This document shows positions 7,694-16,492 of a DNA stretch of 64,000 bases, one piece after another. Source of the DNA: Candidatus Zhuqueibacterota bacterium (GTDB lineage Bacteria; Zhuqueibacterota; Zhuqueibacteria; Residuimicrobiales; Krinioviventaceae); NCBI GenBank assembly GCA_016928775.1, contig JAFGKD010000053.1:1-64000 (forward strand), read 5' to 3'. The stretch's first letter is position 1. Each line of letters opens with the position of its first letter. Below the pieces are notes generated by a model that saw nothing but the letters and a program-made list of their open reading frames with translations, searched no databases and was not told the origin of the DNA. The translations under genes were made by a program, and so were the position numbers.

Positions 7694-7825
7694 TGGACAC
7701 GGATTGAACGGATGAAACGGATTTGCACGGATTAGATTCATTCGTGAACAAATTACAGCAAAAACAAGAAACTCATCCGTTTTATCCGTTGCATCCGTTC
7801 GAATCCGTGTTCCATTGTGCATTTT
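7694..7825. repeat. Dispersed ACGGAT-type palindromic repeat A, copy 2
   Basis: The left arm (7695-7720, acacggattgaacggatg) is a near-perfect inverted repeat of the right arm (7789-7815), so the whole element can form one long hairpin. Bases 7717-7825 match 1-111. It lies between the DGR block and the cobalamin-uptake genes. Confidence 0.75.
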
Positions 7826-7901
7826 GGGCCATGTATTTCCAGATCAACGAAATGACATTTTCGACAGGCCAAACAAGATTATTCGTGCGGGCAAAAAACG
7901 C

Positions 7902-9254
7902 TTATCGTGCCAGCACCATCCGCAATGATTTCATCTCCCCTCCAACCTTCACCCGCGCCAGATAAGTCCCGCTTGCCGCTGCTTGGCCGCTTTTATCCAT
8001 ACCATCCCACTGCACCGAATGCTGTCCGGCACCCATCGGCTGGTTCATCAACGTTTTGATCAATTGACCCGAGGCATTAAAAATATCAACGGAAACAATA
8101 TTCGATGACGACAGGTCAAACCGAATCGTCGTAGCGGGATTAAAGGGATTGGGATAATTGGGTAAAAGCAAAAAAGTGTTCGGAGCAGAGTGATCAGCAC
8201 CGTCGGCTGCATTTGTCGTCACCGATTCGAGAATCGTGATCTTTTGCGTGCCGTTGCCAATGACATCCGAAATCCAGACCACAGAATCCATCGCCACATC
8301 GAATTTCTGCACATAACCGTCGCCGCCCCATTCTTTCATATAGGGAATCCAGAGACACTCTTCATGCTCATCATACAACACCTGGCCAGTGTTCGGGCCA
8401 ACCTTCAGGGGATTGTCCGAGTCGTGCCATACCGTTCCATCCACAGCATTATAGGCATATAAAAAACCGTTCAGACCATCGCCCCAATCAATGGCGTACG
8501 CCTTGCCATCAGACGTAATATCGAGATCGCCCGGTGCGCCACCCAGTTCAATCGTATCAATAACAGCAGGTTTGTTTTGCATCTGACCGGATTGCAGATC
8601 AATAACGGCAACACGTCCGGCATGCTCCACATAATCCCCGGTGCACAGCACATGCACTCGTCCGTCCGGCGCCAGCACGACTTTTTGCGGGTTAGTTGGA
8701 ACGGCGATCGTGTCAATGATCCTGTCCGCTGAAATATCAATGATCATCACTGTGCCCTGTTCATATGGCAGGCCCCAACCGGCATATCCGGTGTTGGTCA
8801 CAAAAGCCAGGTTGTCGAGGATCAAAATATCTTCCGGACCTTTTCCAACCGTAATGTCCTTGATGATGCTGCCTGTGCTGAGATCGACAACCGAGACTGT
8901 ATTGGCCACCCAGTTCGACACGTAAACCCTGTCCACACCGACAAACTCCATATCCCATGGATTGGCACCGGGCGTTAATACAATTGTTCGGACGATTTGA
9001 TCGGTCCCGGGATTGAGCATTTTGATATCACTGGTGCCGGAATCCAGGATGTAAATCATATCATCAAACGCCAAAATTTTATTCGGCATCTGCCCGGTGG
9101 TCGCAATGTTTTGTGTGATCATTTTGCTGTTCAAATCCATTTTCGATATGGTCTCGGCTGAGGCATTGATGGTGTAGAGGGTTCTCGGAACATCAGCGAA
9201 TGTAACAGTGGACAGGATAAACAGGATGAACAGGATTTTTTGAGTGGATTTCAT
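7902..9254 (-). CDS. Secreted YncE-like beta-propeller with C-terminal sorting domain, possible BtuG analogue
   Basis: A 450-residue protein. The start at 9254 follows GGAG and gives a signal peptide (MKSTQKILFILFILSTVTFA). Residues 20-350 are repeated propeller blades (VSNWVANTVSVVDLSTG, DILILDNLAFVTN, APDGRVHVLCTG). The C-terminus has a FlgD-Ig/type IX sorting domain: NYPNPFNPATTIRFDL, then GQLIKTL, GTYLARVKVG and a basic end. It lies 64 bp downstream of a TonB receptor under a cobalamin riboswitch. In Bacteroides, BtuG is a surface beta-propeller that captures vitamin B12 for BtuB. The same role here is inference, with anchoring by a sorting domain in place of a lipid. The substrate is untested. 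Confidence 0.75.
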   Translation of the reverse strand: MKSTQKILFILFILSTVTFADVPRTLYTINASAETISKMDLNSKMITQNIATTGQMPNKILAFDDMIYILDSGTSDIKMLNPGTDQIVRTIVLTPGANPWDMEFVGVDRVYVSNWVANTVSVVDLSTGSIIKDITVGKGPEDILILDNLAFVTNTGYAGWGLPYEQGTVMIIDISADRIIDTIAVPTNPQKVVLAPDGRVHVLCTGDYVEHAGRVAVIDLQSGQMQNKPAVIDTIELGGAPGDLDITSDGKAYAIDWGDGLNGFLYAYNAVDGTVWHDSDNPLKVGPNTGQVLYDEHEECLWIPYMKEWGGDGYVQKFDVAMDSVVWISDVIGNGTQKITILESVTTNAADGADHSAPNTFLLLPNYPNPFNPATTIRFDLSSSNIVSVDIFNASGQLIKTLMNQPMGAGQHSVQWDGMDKSGQAAASGTYLARVKVGGEMKSLRMVLAR

Positions 9255-9318
9255 GCGGATCTCCTTAATTGATGAATTATGCAAGTGAATCAAAAAACTT
9301 TCAGTTTTTAAAAGATTT

Positions 9319-11553
9319 TCAATGTGCTCCCTGCTCATAGCTTGCGCTCAAACCGATTCGCCACTCCCGCCCGGGAAGTGGCATGTCACGCAAAACCTGA
9401 TATTCTGTATCCAACACATTATAAATCGCCCCCTCCAGGCCGAACTTTATTTTTCGCACGGTAATAGTGCAGCTCATCGTCCAGTCCAGTACAACATAAG
9501 ACGGCATGGATTTGGTGTTCGCCTCGGTGATAAAGCGCTCACCCACATTTCGATAAAACAGGCTTGTAGACCATTTGGAAAATTCCATATCCAGTCCTGC
9601 CTTGACGGAATGCTGCGGGCGATAGGGTAGAATTTTATTATACACAGTGATATTGTCATTTTTGTTCAGCGGTTGGAGATGGGTATAGCTGCCGGTTAAT
9701 GTGATATGCTCGGCTATTGTTCGCCAGGACAGCACATACTCTTCACCTGTAATTTCAACGTTTGTGTTGTAGGGGCGGAAAAATTCAAAGCTGCCGAGCC
9801 GCCAGACGATCATGTTTTCGATGGTGTTTTGAAAAGCGGATGCTTCGAGGCGCCATTCGCCCATCAGATGAAATTGTGCGCCAAGTCCCGCTTCTCGATT
9901 CAGACTTTTTTCCGGCAGCAGATCGGGTTTGCCTTGCACGCGAAAATCCTGGTAGAACAGATCGGCAAATGTTGGCATACGAAACGCGCGACCTATTGTG
10001 CTTTTCAGATAGAGTTGTTTCCCGGAACCGTAAGCCATAAAAAGACCAAGCTGCGGACTCCACTGGCGCTCTGACCGTTTGGTGGGACCGCTATGCACAT
10101 CTGCTGCATCGTAACGAAGTGACGGGGAGATATGCAGTCTGAATTTTGACTGGATTATTCGATAATCCTGCTTGAATGAGAAGGCAAACACTCGGTCATC
10201 GGCTTCACCCACAGGACTGCTGTTCGGTGCAAGAGCATTACGATCTTTAAAATGCAAGGTTTTATATTCGCAGGCCAGTTTATTCGACAACCACGCGTTT
10301 GAATGATGCTGCAGTTGAGTCTGAAATTGCGTCGTTGTGAATGTGTTATAAAAATGAAATTCCGGCGTCGATCCAAATGGCACATCGGACACAGGCGGTC
10401 TGAGGTTCAAGCTTTCCGATCTGTTTTTCGCACCATTCACCTGTGCACGAACATCCCATGTGTGCCGGGAGAACAAATAATCGCCTCCCCAGATCTGTCG
10501 GCTCAATGTGGAGCGCGCGAATGGCGTGAGATAATAAATGCGTCCCGGATTGCCGCGTTCTGACGAAAAACTCTGATAATAAACGGCAAACTGGTGATGG
10601 TTTCGTGAATAACCCAGACGACTGTAAACATTATGCGACCACATGTCGGCATTGGAGCGCTGCTGTTGCGTTGCCGACTCGTCCGCCTGTACCAAAGTGA
10701 AGGGGTAAGCCCCATCAGAATGTTGTGCCTGCAATGAAACCAGCATGGAAAAATCCCGCCACTGCAGCGAAGCCGATGGTTCAATTTTGCGAAAACCGTA
10801 TGAACCGCTTTTGGCACCAACGTGGAACTTCTCTTGCGAGGAAGAGCCACTAATGATATTGATAACGCCGCCAATTGCGCCGCTGCCGTATTCGGAGGAG
10901 GCGCTGCCTTTATGTATCTCGATTTTTTGAACGTTATGTGCCGGCACAGCCGAAAGGTCGACGTCGCCAGTCATGGGATCATTGAGTGCGACACCATCCA
11001 GGAGAACGAGCACCTGATTGCTGCGACTGCCGCGAATGGAGATTTTTTCTCCCTGGGCGCCTGCGTCGAGGATTTCAATGCCGGGCACATGTTTTAACAC
11101 GTCACCAACGGTTGTCGCCTGGGTGCGTTCGACATCCCGCCTGGACAGCACAATCACATGGGCGGTCGGGACGGCGTCGCGCTCTGCCGTCACCTGTACG
11201 CCGTCTGTTTCAAGTACTCTGGGCTCAAGCTGAAAGAGAATCTCGGCTGGCGGCCCATCCGTCACGTGTACCTGTTTGGTGACCGGCGTATAACCCATAA
11301 AAGTAACGCTCAGCGTATAGTGACCATTTAACAGATTTTCGATTTCAAATTGCCCGGAAGCATTTGTTGCTGCACCACGTGCCGAACCTGAAACCTGCAC
11401 ATTGGCGCCGGCTAAAGCCTGGTTTGTTGCAGCATCAACAACGCGCCCGGTGATCTTGACCGAGGTTTGAGCCGTCACCAGGGTGGTGACTAGAACAGAG
11501 AGGCAAACGACTTTTTGAAAAAAGACGTTAATAGTAGCGCTCCTTAAAAGCAT
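9319..11553 (-). CDS. TonB-dependent outer-membrane receptor, probably cobalamin (BtuB-like)
   Basis: About 740 residues: signal peptide (ending TTLVTAQ), a carboxypeptidase-like regulatory domain (ITGRVVDAATNQALAGANV at about 30-110), a plug (GDVLKHVPGIEI, ISIRGSRSNQVLVLLDG, YGSGAIGGVINII) and a C-terminal beta barrel. It imports a scarce ligand using TonB energy. The cobalamin riboswitch and terminator upstream on the same strand point to vitamin B12 or a related corrinoid. The start is unclear: ATG 11553 has no ribosome site, while a good AAGGAG at 11540-11545 lies seven bases before ATT 11532, which would open an ideal signal peptide. A longer frame from 11637 is unlikely. Confidence 0.88.
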   Translation of the reverse strand: MLLRSATINVFFQKVVCLSVLVTTLVTAQTSVKITGRVVDAATNQALAGANVQVSGSARGAATNASGQFEIENLLNGHYTLSVTFMGYTPVTKQVHVTDGPPAEILFQLEPRVLETDGVQVTAERDAVPTAHVIVLSRRDVERTQATTVGDVLKHVPGIEILDAGAQGEKISIRGSRSNQVLVLLDGVALNDPMTGDVDLSAVPAHNVQKIEIHKGSASSEYGSGAIGGVINIISGSSSQEKFHVGAKSGSYGFRKIEPSASLQWRDFSMLVSLQAQHSDGAYPFTLVQADESATQQQRSNADMWSHNVYSRLGYSRNHHQFAVYYQSFSSERGNPGRIYYLTPFARSTLSRQIWGGDYLFSRHTWDVRAQVNGAKNRSESLNLRPPVSDVPFGSTPEFHFYNTFTTTQFQTQLQHHSNAWLSNKLACEYKTLHFKDRNALAPNSSPVGEADDRVFAFSFKQDYRIIQSKFRLHISPSLRYDAADVHSGPTKRSERQWSPQLGLFMAYGSGKQLYLKSTIGRAFRMPTFADLFYQDFRVQGKPDLLPEKSLNREAGLGAQFHLMGEWRLEASAFQNTIENMIVWRLGSFEFFRPYNTNVEITGEEYVLSWRTIAEHITLTGSYTHLQPLNKNDNITVYNKILPYRPQHSVKAGLDMEFSKWSTSLFYRNVGERFITEANTKSMPSYVVLDWTMSCTITVRKIKFGLEGAIYNVLDTEYQVLRDMPLPGREWRIGLSASYEQGAH

Positions 11554-11639
11554 CAAAAAAAACGTGGTGCAACCATAGTTCATAACCAAAATAAATGCGC
11601 CACTGATTGACCTGGCGCGGCCAAAGGCCGCAACCAAAA

Positions 11640-11815
11640 TGGTCCGCGGATTACACGGATGACACGGATTGCATAGCGCAGCCTTGTTGTAAAGAATTTA
11701 TATCAAAATATTGCTAAAAATACAAGATGTCACGGATTATCCGGATCAATATGATTTGAAAATGATTTTTAATACGTGTAAATCCGTGCAATCCGCTGAC
11801 ATTTAAGCACGGATT
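11640..11815. repeat. ACGGAT-type palindromic repeat, diverged copy 3
   Basis: Inverted arms at about 11641-11671 (gcggattacacggatgacac) and 11777-11805 (gtgtaaatccgtgcaatccg), with further cacggatt boxes at 11730-11750 and 11810-11870, resemble repeat A. It lies between the riboswitch terminator and the TonB receptor, so it is part of the leader RNA. Nothing coding is seen in 11554-12282 apart from this, the terminator and the riboswitch. Confidence 0.55.
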
Positions 11816-11934
11816 TTTATCTTGGTATTGCTTCAAACAGTTTTATTGCCTAGTAGCACGGATTATCATCTTGATATTTCGAGTTACAAATTGACACCCG
11901 GATTTCTTTTGGGAGCGACGTCGCGGCAGGGCAT

Positions 11935-11965
11935 AAAAAAACCCAACCGACGCGTGGTCAATTGG
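11935..11965 (-). terminator. Intrinsic terminator of the cobalamin riboswitch (expression platform)
   Basis: Read on the minus strand, ccaattga and tcggttgg pair as an 8-bp stem (with two G-U pairs) and are followed by seven Ts. It is 58 bp downstream of the aptamer, where a ligand-controlled terminator is expected. Attenuation of the TonB receptor when cobalamin is bound is the likely outcome. The antiterminator partner was not worked out. Confidence 0.6.
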
Positions 11966-12022
11966 GGGGGAATTGTCGAAGAAAAGACAAGCTCACCTCA
12001 CCCGCGAAGGCCGCTCTTGAGC

Positions 12023-12203
12023 ATTTTTGGCAGGTCTCCTGGCTTGTCCGAATCCGGCCGCCTTCCCATTCAAATATGGTGAACAGTGGCATCAGTGGCC
12101 GAATCTTTTTAGACCGCAAACATTGCGGAATCGAACTCACAGTAGCGGGGCTGCGCCGGCTTTGCACCGACTTCCCTTTTCATCCCTGTTGGGAACCAAA
12201 AAT
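12023..12203 (-). promoter_or_regulatory. Cobalamin (B12) riboswitch
   Basis: Minus-strand landmarks in the right order: P1 arm atttttgg (12196-12203), gggaagtcggtgcaaagccgg, the conserved cgcagccccgctactgtga, gccactg, gggaaggcggcc, the B12-box-like gccaggagacctgcc, and the closing P1 arm ccaaaaat (12023-12030). These are the diagnostic segments of the adenosylcobalamin-class aptamer. It controls the TonB receptor and the propeller protein downstream on the same strand. There is no other gene between. Confidence 0.93.
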
Positions 12204-12282
12204 AGCGATAAAAAATAATGAATTACTTTTAAAACTACAGGCAAAATATAGTGGTGTCCGGGTAAAAAAGCAATAGAAAATA

Positions 12283-13569
12283 TTAAAATCTCTTATGGTA
12301 GCCCGGTATACCAGCGTGACTAATGATGGAAACAAAGGCGCAGAGCGCTATCAGCAGGATCGTCACACCGATGAGAACCAGCCATCGCCGCCAGGATTCC
12401 TGTTTGGTCACCGCAAAGGTAAAATCGACCTTCTTCCGGTTACAAAGCCACATCAGGAACAGGGAAATGAGAACAACCCAATACAACACCTGATTTAATT
12501 GGAAAGACTGACCCTTGACAAAAACAAGTTTGATGATATGGCTGAAAGCGAGATAGAAAAAGGTATACAAAAAAAACATCGTCGGTGAATACTCAGAATT
12601 GATTTTTTGTCTATTCTCCGACCATCGCCGAAAAAAAATAACCGAAAAAATGAAAAAAATGGCGGTGAGGAGATAGGCGATGCTGATCTGGAGCCTGGCA
12701 AAAGCAGCGCCGTTTTCAATGCCAATTCGCTCGGCGGCGGCAAGGAATTTATCGACCTGCATCGCTTGTATAATATTAACGACCGGCAGTGCTAAAAAAA
12801 GAAACACAAAAGCCAGCCAATTTGCCGCTTTTGATGGCGCCAAACCCTTTGGCCACTCGCGCGTGTAAATAGCGTACGCCATACCGAGTCCGCCAAAAAA
12901 GCCTAAAGAGAATTCCATAACATTCCACCAGTTGAAAGAAGCGCCGCTGATTGTCCCCATGGTTTGCAGAAAATTGCCAAAGCCAAAGCCGAATCCGGCG
13001 CCGAGAGCCGCATAACCGGCGACGCGCAAGGCTCTTCTGTAATGGTTACGATAGAGGTACCATGCCAGAGCCACGGCGGCGCCAAGACAAGCGGCCCATA
13101 GCTCTGATCGCGGAGGCGTCATCTTCCATTCAAATTGTGCAATGATGACATACCAGGCTAACAATCCGCCGGCAATCATTTCCGTGAGCAACGACGGCCA
13201 GTGCGGTTTTTGATCCTCCGTCGATTCCAAACCCAGGCCAAAGAATCCGCCGCCGATAAATCCATATAAAGCGCCGACAACACCGAGCATACTCAATCCG
13301 TAAAACACGTTGGCAAAATCAACACCGCGGCCATACCCGACAATGAGGCCATAGCTCATCATGCCACCAACGCCCCAACCGATGCCGGCCAATGCGGCCA
13401 ACACCGGCAGTCGCTGTGCCCAATCCTGCCGTTTCGCCACCACAATAACTGCCAATCCCGCGATGGCACCGGCCCATGCAGCCCCATGCTCGTGACCAAA
13501 ATGGCCCCGAATGGCCCAGCCAAGCCCAAGCGCCAGGGCGACAAAAACGAGTCCTGTGTTTTTTTTCAT
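12283..13569 (-). CDS. Polytopic membrane protein of unknown function
   Basis: A 428-residue protein with about ten hydrophobic segments. Its N-terminus has a distinctive motif, LGWAIRGHFGHEHGAAWAG (about 12-30), and other Gly-rich membrane turns (GFGFGFGNF, GFFGGLGMAYAIYTREW). The start at 13569 is preferred because GAGGT precedes it. It is eight bases downstream of the stop of the barrel protein 13578-15479, so the two and the ECF component form an operon. It ends 80 bp before the cobalamin riboswitch. A transport role is possible from context only. I do not recognise the family. Confidence 0.75.
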   Translation of the reverse strand: MKKNTGLVFVALALGLGWAIRGHFGHEHGAAWAGAIAGLAVIVVAKRQDWAQRLPVLAALAGIGWGVGGMMSYGLIVGYGRGVDFANVFYGLSMLGVVGALYGFIGGGFFGLGLESTEDQKPHWPSLLTEMIAGGLLAWYVIIAQFEWKMTPPRSELWAACLGAAVALAWYLYRNHYRRALRVAGYAALGAGFGFGFGNFLQTMGTISGASFNWWNVMEFSLGFFGGLGMAYAIYTREWPKGLAPSKAANWLAFVFLFLALPVVNIIQAMQVDKFLAAAERIGIENGAAFARLQISIAYLLTAIFFIFSVIFFRRWSENRQKINSEYSPTMFFLYTFFYLAFSHIIKLVFVKGQSFQLNQVLYWVVLISLFLMWLCNRKKVDFTFAVTKQESWRRWLVLIGVTILLIALCAFVSIISHAGIPGYHKRF

Positions 13570-13577
13570 AAATACCT

Positions 13578-15479
13578 CTAATCGACAAAATGCCAAATAA
13601 ACCCATACCGGAACCAGAGCTGGGGCATGGAGTAGCCGTACACATATTGCACATCTGCGTCAATATAATTTTCGTAAGCGATAAAAATCTCGGCGGTACG
13701 ATATTTTAAAACGGCGTGAAAATAGGGATATATTGCCGGCTCGAGTTTCACGGTCGTTCGCGAGAAATCAGCGTAAAACGGTACCGGGCCCTGGCGTTCG
13801 CCGAGCACAAAAGCACCGGCGCGCAATCGCGCATTCAAGTCACCTTTAAACGCGATCAGATGATACTGGAGGAAAAATTTTGAATACAGACTCGGCCGCT
13901 GCGTCACCACCGGATCGGCATTAAAATCAGAAAACAATTTGCCCTGTAAAAGCAGGCGCCATTTGGGCATAAAATGATAATCAAGACTCGCATCAAAGGT
14001 TAATGTGGACAGGTCAGGCATATTTGTAAAAGTTGGCTTGTCATCAAGATCATATGTCGCTATTTGATTTTTGCGCTGCATGAGTGCACCTGCCGCATGG
14101 AGGAACAGATTTACAAACTGCTTTTCACCCGCCAGGCCGATTTGATTGTATCTGGAAAAAGTCAAATTGCCATTGCCATAGGCAAAGGGACCGATGGCAT
14201 AGCGTGCTGTCATACTGGGATACCTCACAACTTGATTTGCCCATACGCTGACAGCAGCGGTGGAATCAATGGCGTAAAACAGTTGCGCTTCCGGCACAAT
14301 CTGCGGTGCATAATCTTCATTTTTTTCCATTTTCACCGCGGCATACCAGTGTAACGTTGAATTGATTCGTCCATGCAACGAGCTGTACGCATCGGCTTGC
14401 CAATCCCGGCGTTTGCCCCAACTCGTACTTTCAGCGAATGTCGCCATCGCATGCAGACCATTTCGCCAGCGAATTTCTCTTAAAAAGAGGTTTAATTCGC
14501 TCGTTCCTCGGATCATATGTGCGTTATGTTGTTCAAAAAAAACACTCTTGTCCGCTGCACGTAGCTCCGACTCAAATTTTGTGTATTGTACTATTGTGGA
14601 GAATTTCTTTTTGTAATGAATGATGAGAGCATGGTCGATACGGCCATCCTTTTGCTTGGGATCAAGAAAGTCTTGTAAATCCCGCAGTTGATCGGGAAGA
14701 GGAATTTCAGTATCGCGTAAATTGAACAGGAGGATATATCTTGCCAACCAGTGGCTGCCGAAACGACGATTTAATTTAGCATTCACTTTGGTTCCGGAAT
14801 ATGCTTCGTTGGATGTCAAGCCGCCCCAGGAGCGAATGACGCCACCGGCATCGATCCAGAGTTTTTTCGACGCCTGGATGCCGAGACGCACATCCACATC
14901 ATCATATTGATAATAGCCGGTGCGATAGCCAACCTGAGAGCGAATGGGATTATTTGCGATGGTGCGGGATTGAAAATGAAAAGAAGCACCAATGGGCATG
15001 TAGCCGCAGGGTTTAAAAAAAGAGTGCACGAGTCCGGCATGCCCCATACTCTCGGTGGGAATCAGATTAAAATCAGCGAGACCAGTGAAAGGATTATTCA
15101 GAACAAGTCCATCGTATTCCAGAATCATTTCACCGGCGGGAGCGCCAAACATGGAGCCGTATGCCAGTTGTCCAGCACCTCCCATATTATAGAAATAGCC
15201 CCCCGGCATCCAGTCAAAAACATCACCAAAAGAAACATAGCGGGAGCCGATAATCAGCGTGGAATCGTGATAAAAACCCCGCAGATAGATATCCGGAGCG
15301 GAGCGAAAATCGTACAGCGGCTCGTCAATGTGGACCGAATCCACCGGCGCGCGCAAAGCGGTGGAATCAACGACAGTTGAATCACTGTCTAATATAACTT
15401 TGGAGGAATCATCAACACTCTGCGACTTTAGGGCGGAGAGAAATATGAGGCAATAGAAAAAAGTACAAAGTCTAGGCAT
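13578..15479 (-). CDS. TonB-receptor-like outer-membrane beta-barrel protein
   Basis: About 633 residues. A signal peptide (MPRLCTFFYCLIFLSALKSQS) is followed by a Ser/Asp/Val-rich linker. A plug-like region at roughly 80-150 (SFGDVFDWMPGGYFYNMGG, MILEYDGLVLNNPFTGLADFNLIP) matches the TonB plug pattern. The remainder consists of alternating aromatic strands ending WFRYGFIWHFVD, close to a barrel terminus. There is no clear carboxypeptidase-like domain or TonB box, so it is atypical. The ATG at 15479 overlaps the stop of the ECF S component (15472), suggesting translational coupling; 15485 and 15512 are other possible starts. Substrate unknown, possibly the same vitamin as the S component. Confidence 0.75.
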   Translation of the reverse strand: MPRLCTFFYCLIFLSALKSQSVDDSSKVILDSDSTVVDSTALRAPVDSVHIDEPLYDFRSAPDIYLRGFYHDSTLIIGSRYVSFGDVFDWMPGGYFYNMGGAGQLAYGSMFGAPAGEMILEYDGLVLNNPFTGLADFNLIPTESMGHAGLVHSFFKPCGYMPIGASFHFQSRTIANNPIRSQVGYRTGYYQYDDVDVRLGIQASKKLWIDAGGVIRSWGGLTSNEAYSGTKVNAKLNRRFGSHWLARYILLFNLRDTEIPLPDQLRDLQDFLDPKQKDGRIDHALIIHYKKKFSTIVQYTKFESELRAADKSVFFEQHNAHMIRGTSELNLFLREIRWRNGLHAMATFAESTSWGKRRDWQADAYSSLHGRINSTLHWYAAVKMEKNEDYAPQIVPEAQLFYAIDSTAAVSVWANQVVRYPSMTARYAIGPFAYGNGNLTFSRYNQIGLAGEKQFVNLFLHAAGALMQRKNQIATYDLDDKPTFTNMPDLSTLTFDASLDYHFMPKWRLLLQGKLFSDFNADPVVTQRPSLYSKFFLQYHLIAFKGDLNARLRAGAFVLGERQGPVPFYADFSRTTVKLEPAIYPYFHAVLKYRTAEIFIAYENYIDADVQYVYGYSMPQLWFRYGFIWHFVD

Positions 15480-16005
15480 GAACATGACTCGTTTGATAGC
15501 GTTGAATTCCAATGAGGATAGCGGGAACTATGATTGTAAAAATGATTGTATTGATTAGCGAATGCGTCGCATTAAAAACGGCTCCGGCTGTAAATATCGT
15601 TAAAAGTTTCCGGAGATCATCACCGGCAATAAAGAGAGCAAAACTGAGTGTTGTGAGCACATCATACAACAGCGTGAGAAAAAATCCTGCCAGTCCGCAG
15701 ACCAGTGAAAATCGCCATAGCTTTACCTGCTTTGGAAGGCCAATGAGGCCACCAAAAAATCCAATGATCATAAAGCAAAATAGCTGCGCTACAAGCAAAG
15801 GTGGTGCGGCAGCGCCCATTGGATTAAAGAGTGAAAAAATCAGCTCGCTCACAAAACCAACAAGCAAACCCCATCGTGCTCCGACGACGGCGCCGGCGAT
15901 AAACACAGTGGCACTGATCATCTCAACATTGGGTATAAGCAGAAACAGGTAACCCATGGCAACGGCGAGTGCGACAAACAGGGCTGAGAGTACAATTTTT
16001 TTCAT
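15472..16005 (-). CDS. ECF transporter S component
   Basis: A 177-residue protein with six hydrophobic segments. The N-terminus MKKIVLSALFVALAVAMGYL is followed by PNVEMISATVFIAGAVVGARWGLLVG, SLFNPMGAAAPPLLVAQLF and FFGGLIGLP, which is the layout of small substrate-binding S components of energy-coupling-factor transporters. These bind a vitamin or metal in the inner membrane and need a shared T subunit and ATPases, which are not in the window. It is the first gene of a three-gene operon with a barrel receptor and a membrane protein, next to B12-controlled genes. A cobalamin-related substrate is a guess. Other vitamins fit equally. Confidence 0.8.
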   Translation of the reverse strand: MKKIVLSALFVALAVAMGYLFLLIPNVEMISATVFIAGAVVGARWGLLVGFVSELIFSLFNPMGAAAPPLLVAQLFCFMIIGFFGGLIGLPKQVKLWRFSLVCGLAGFFLTLLYDVLTTLSFALFIAGDDLRKLLTIFTAGAVFNATHSLINTIIFTIIVPAILIGIQRYQTSHVHA

Positions 16006-16049
16006 GATGGGTCAATATAGAAAACAGCAAGTGGATTGTCAAGAGAATA

Positions 16050-16076
16050 AGGGTGTCACAACAGGCGCGACACCCT
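16050..16076 (-). terminator. Hairpin between 16085 gene and ECF operon
   Basis: An 8-bp stem (agggtgtc 16050-16057 against gacaccct 16069-16076) lies just past the stop of the minus-strand gene at 16085. On the minus strand it is followed by tattctc, a poor T tract. It may be a terminator or an RNA stability hairpin. Confidence 0.4.
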
Positions 16077-16084
16077 CAGGGTAC

Positions 16085-16405
16085 TCACCGTGTCACTATC
16101 TGTTTATCATAGTAGCGCTTTTCATGCACTTCCAGTTCCAAAGTGAAACGATGAAAAACGTCGGTGCCGGCATAATCATTGTAGACAAAATAGCTGCCTT
16201 CCATAAAAAACTTCATGTGAGCTTTTTCGGACAAGCCATAGTCAATCAGAGTCACAAGAAAAGGTGCCGATTCGACAGCGTGGATATGAATGGTTTTGGC
16301 TCGCGCCAGAACCAGCTCCACCTTCGGATGACCGGAAAAAAGTGCTATTTGTACATCGTAATTATTTTGAATCATATGCCAATATTGATCGAGAATGCTC
16401 TCCAA
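16085..16405 (-). CDS. Hypothetical protein, 3' part of an interrupted frame
   Basis: 106 residues counted from a TTG at 16405. The frame is open upstream to a TGA at 16493-16495 with no ATG, GTG or TTG in between, and that upstream stretch reads like protein (SISVEDYHSDAKNIIDYLSY). The TGA is the stop of the preceding gene and lies in the same frame. So this is either a gene with a rare start codon, the back half of a gene cut by a nonsense mutation or sequence error, or a readthrough product. The sequence (AKTIHIHAVESAPFLVTLID, MKFFMEGSYFVYND) is alpha/beta with no family recognised. Confidence 0.5.
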   Translation of the reverse strand: MESILDQYWHMIQNNYDVQIALFSGHPKVELVLARAKTIHIHAVESAPFLVTLIDYGLSEKAHMKFFMEGSYFVYNDYAGTDVFHRFTLELEVHEKRYYDKQIVTR

Positions 16406-16492
16406 CGCGTACGCATCGCGGTCGTAAGAGAGATAGTCGATGATATTTTTTGCATCCGAATGATAGTCTTCAACAGATATCGATAAAACCGG

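Noticed and set aside
13578..15479. Second B12 receptor controlled by a riboswitch
   Set aside because: No aptamer is visible upstream of 16005 and the plug is atypical, so a B12 substrate cannot be claimed from sequence.
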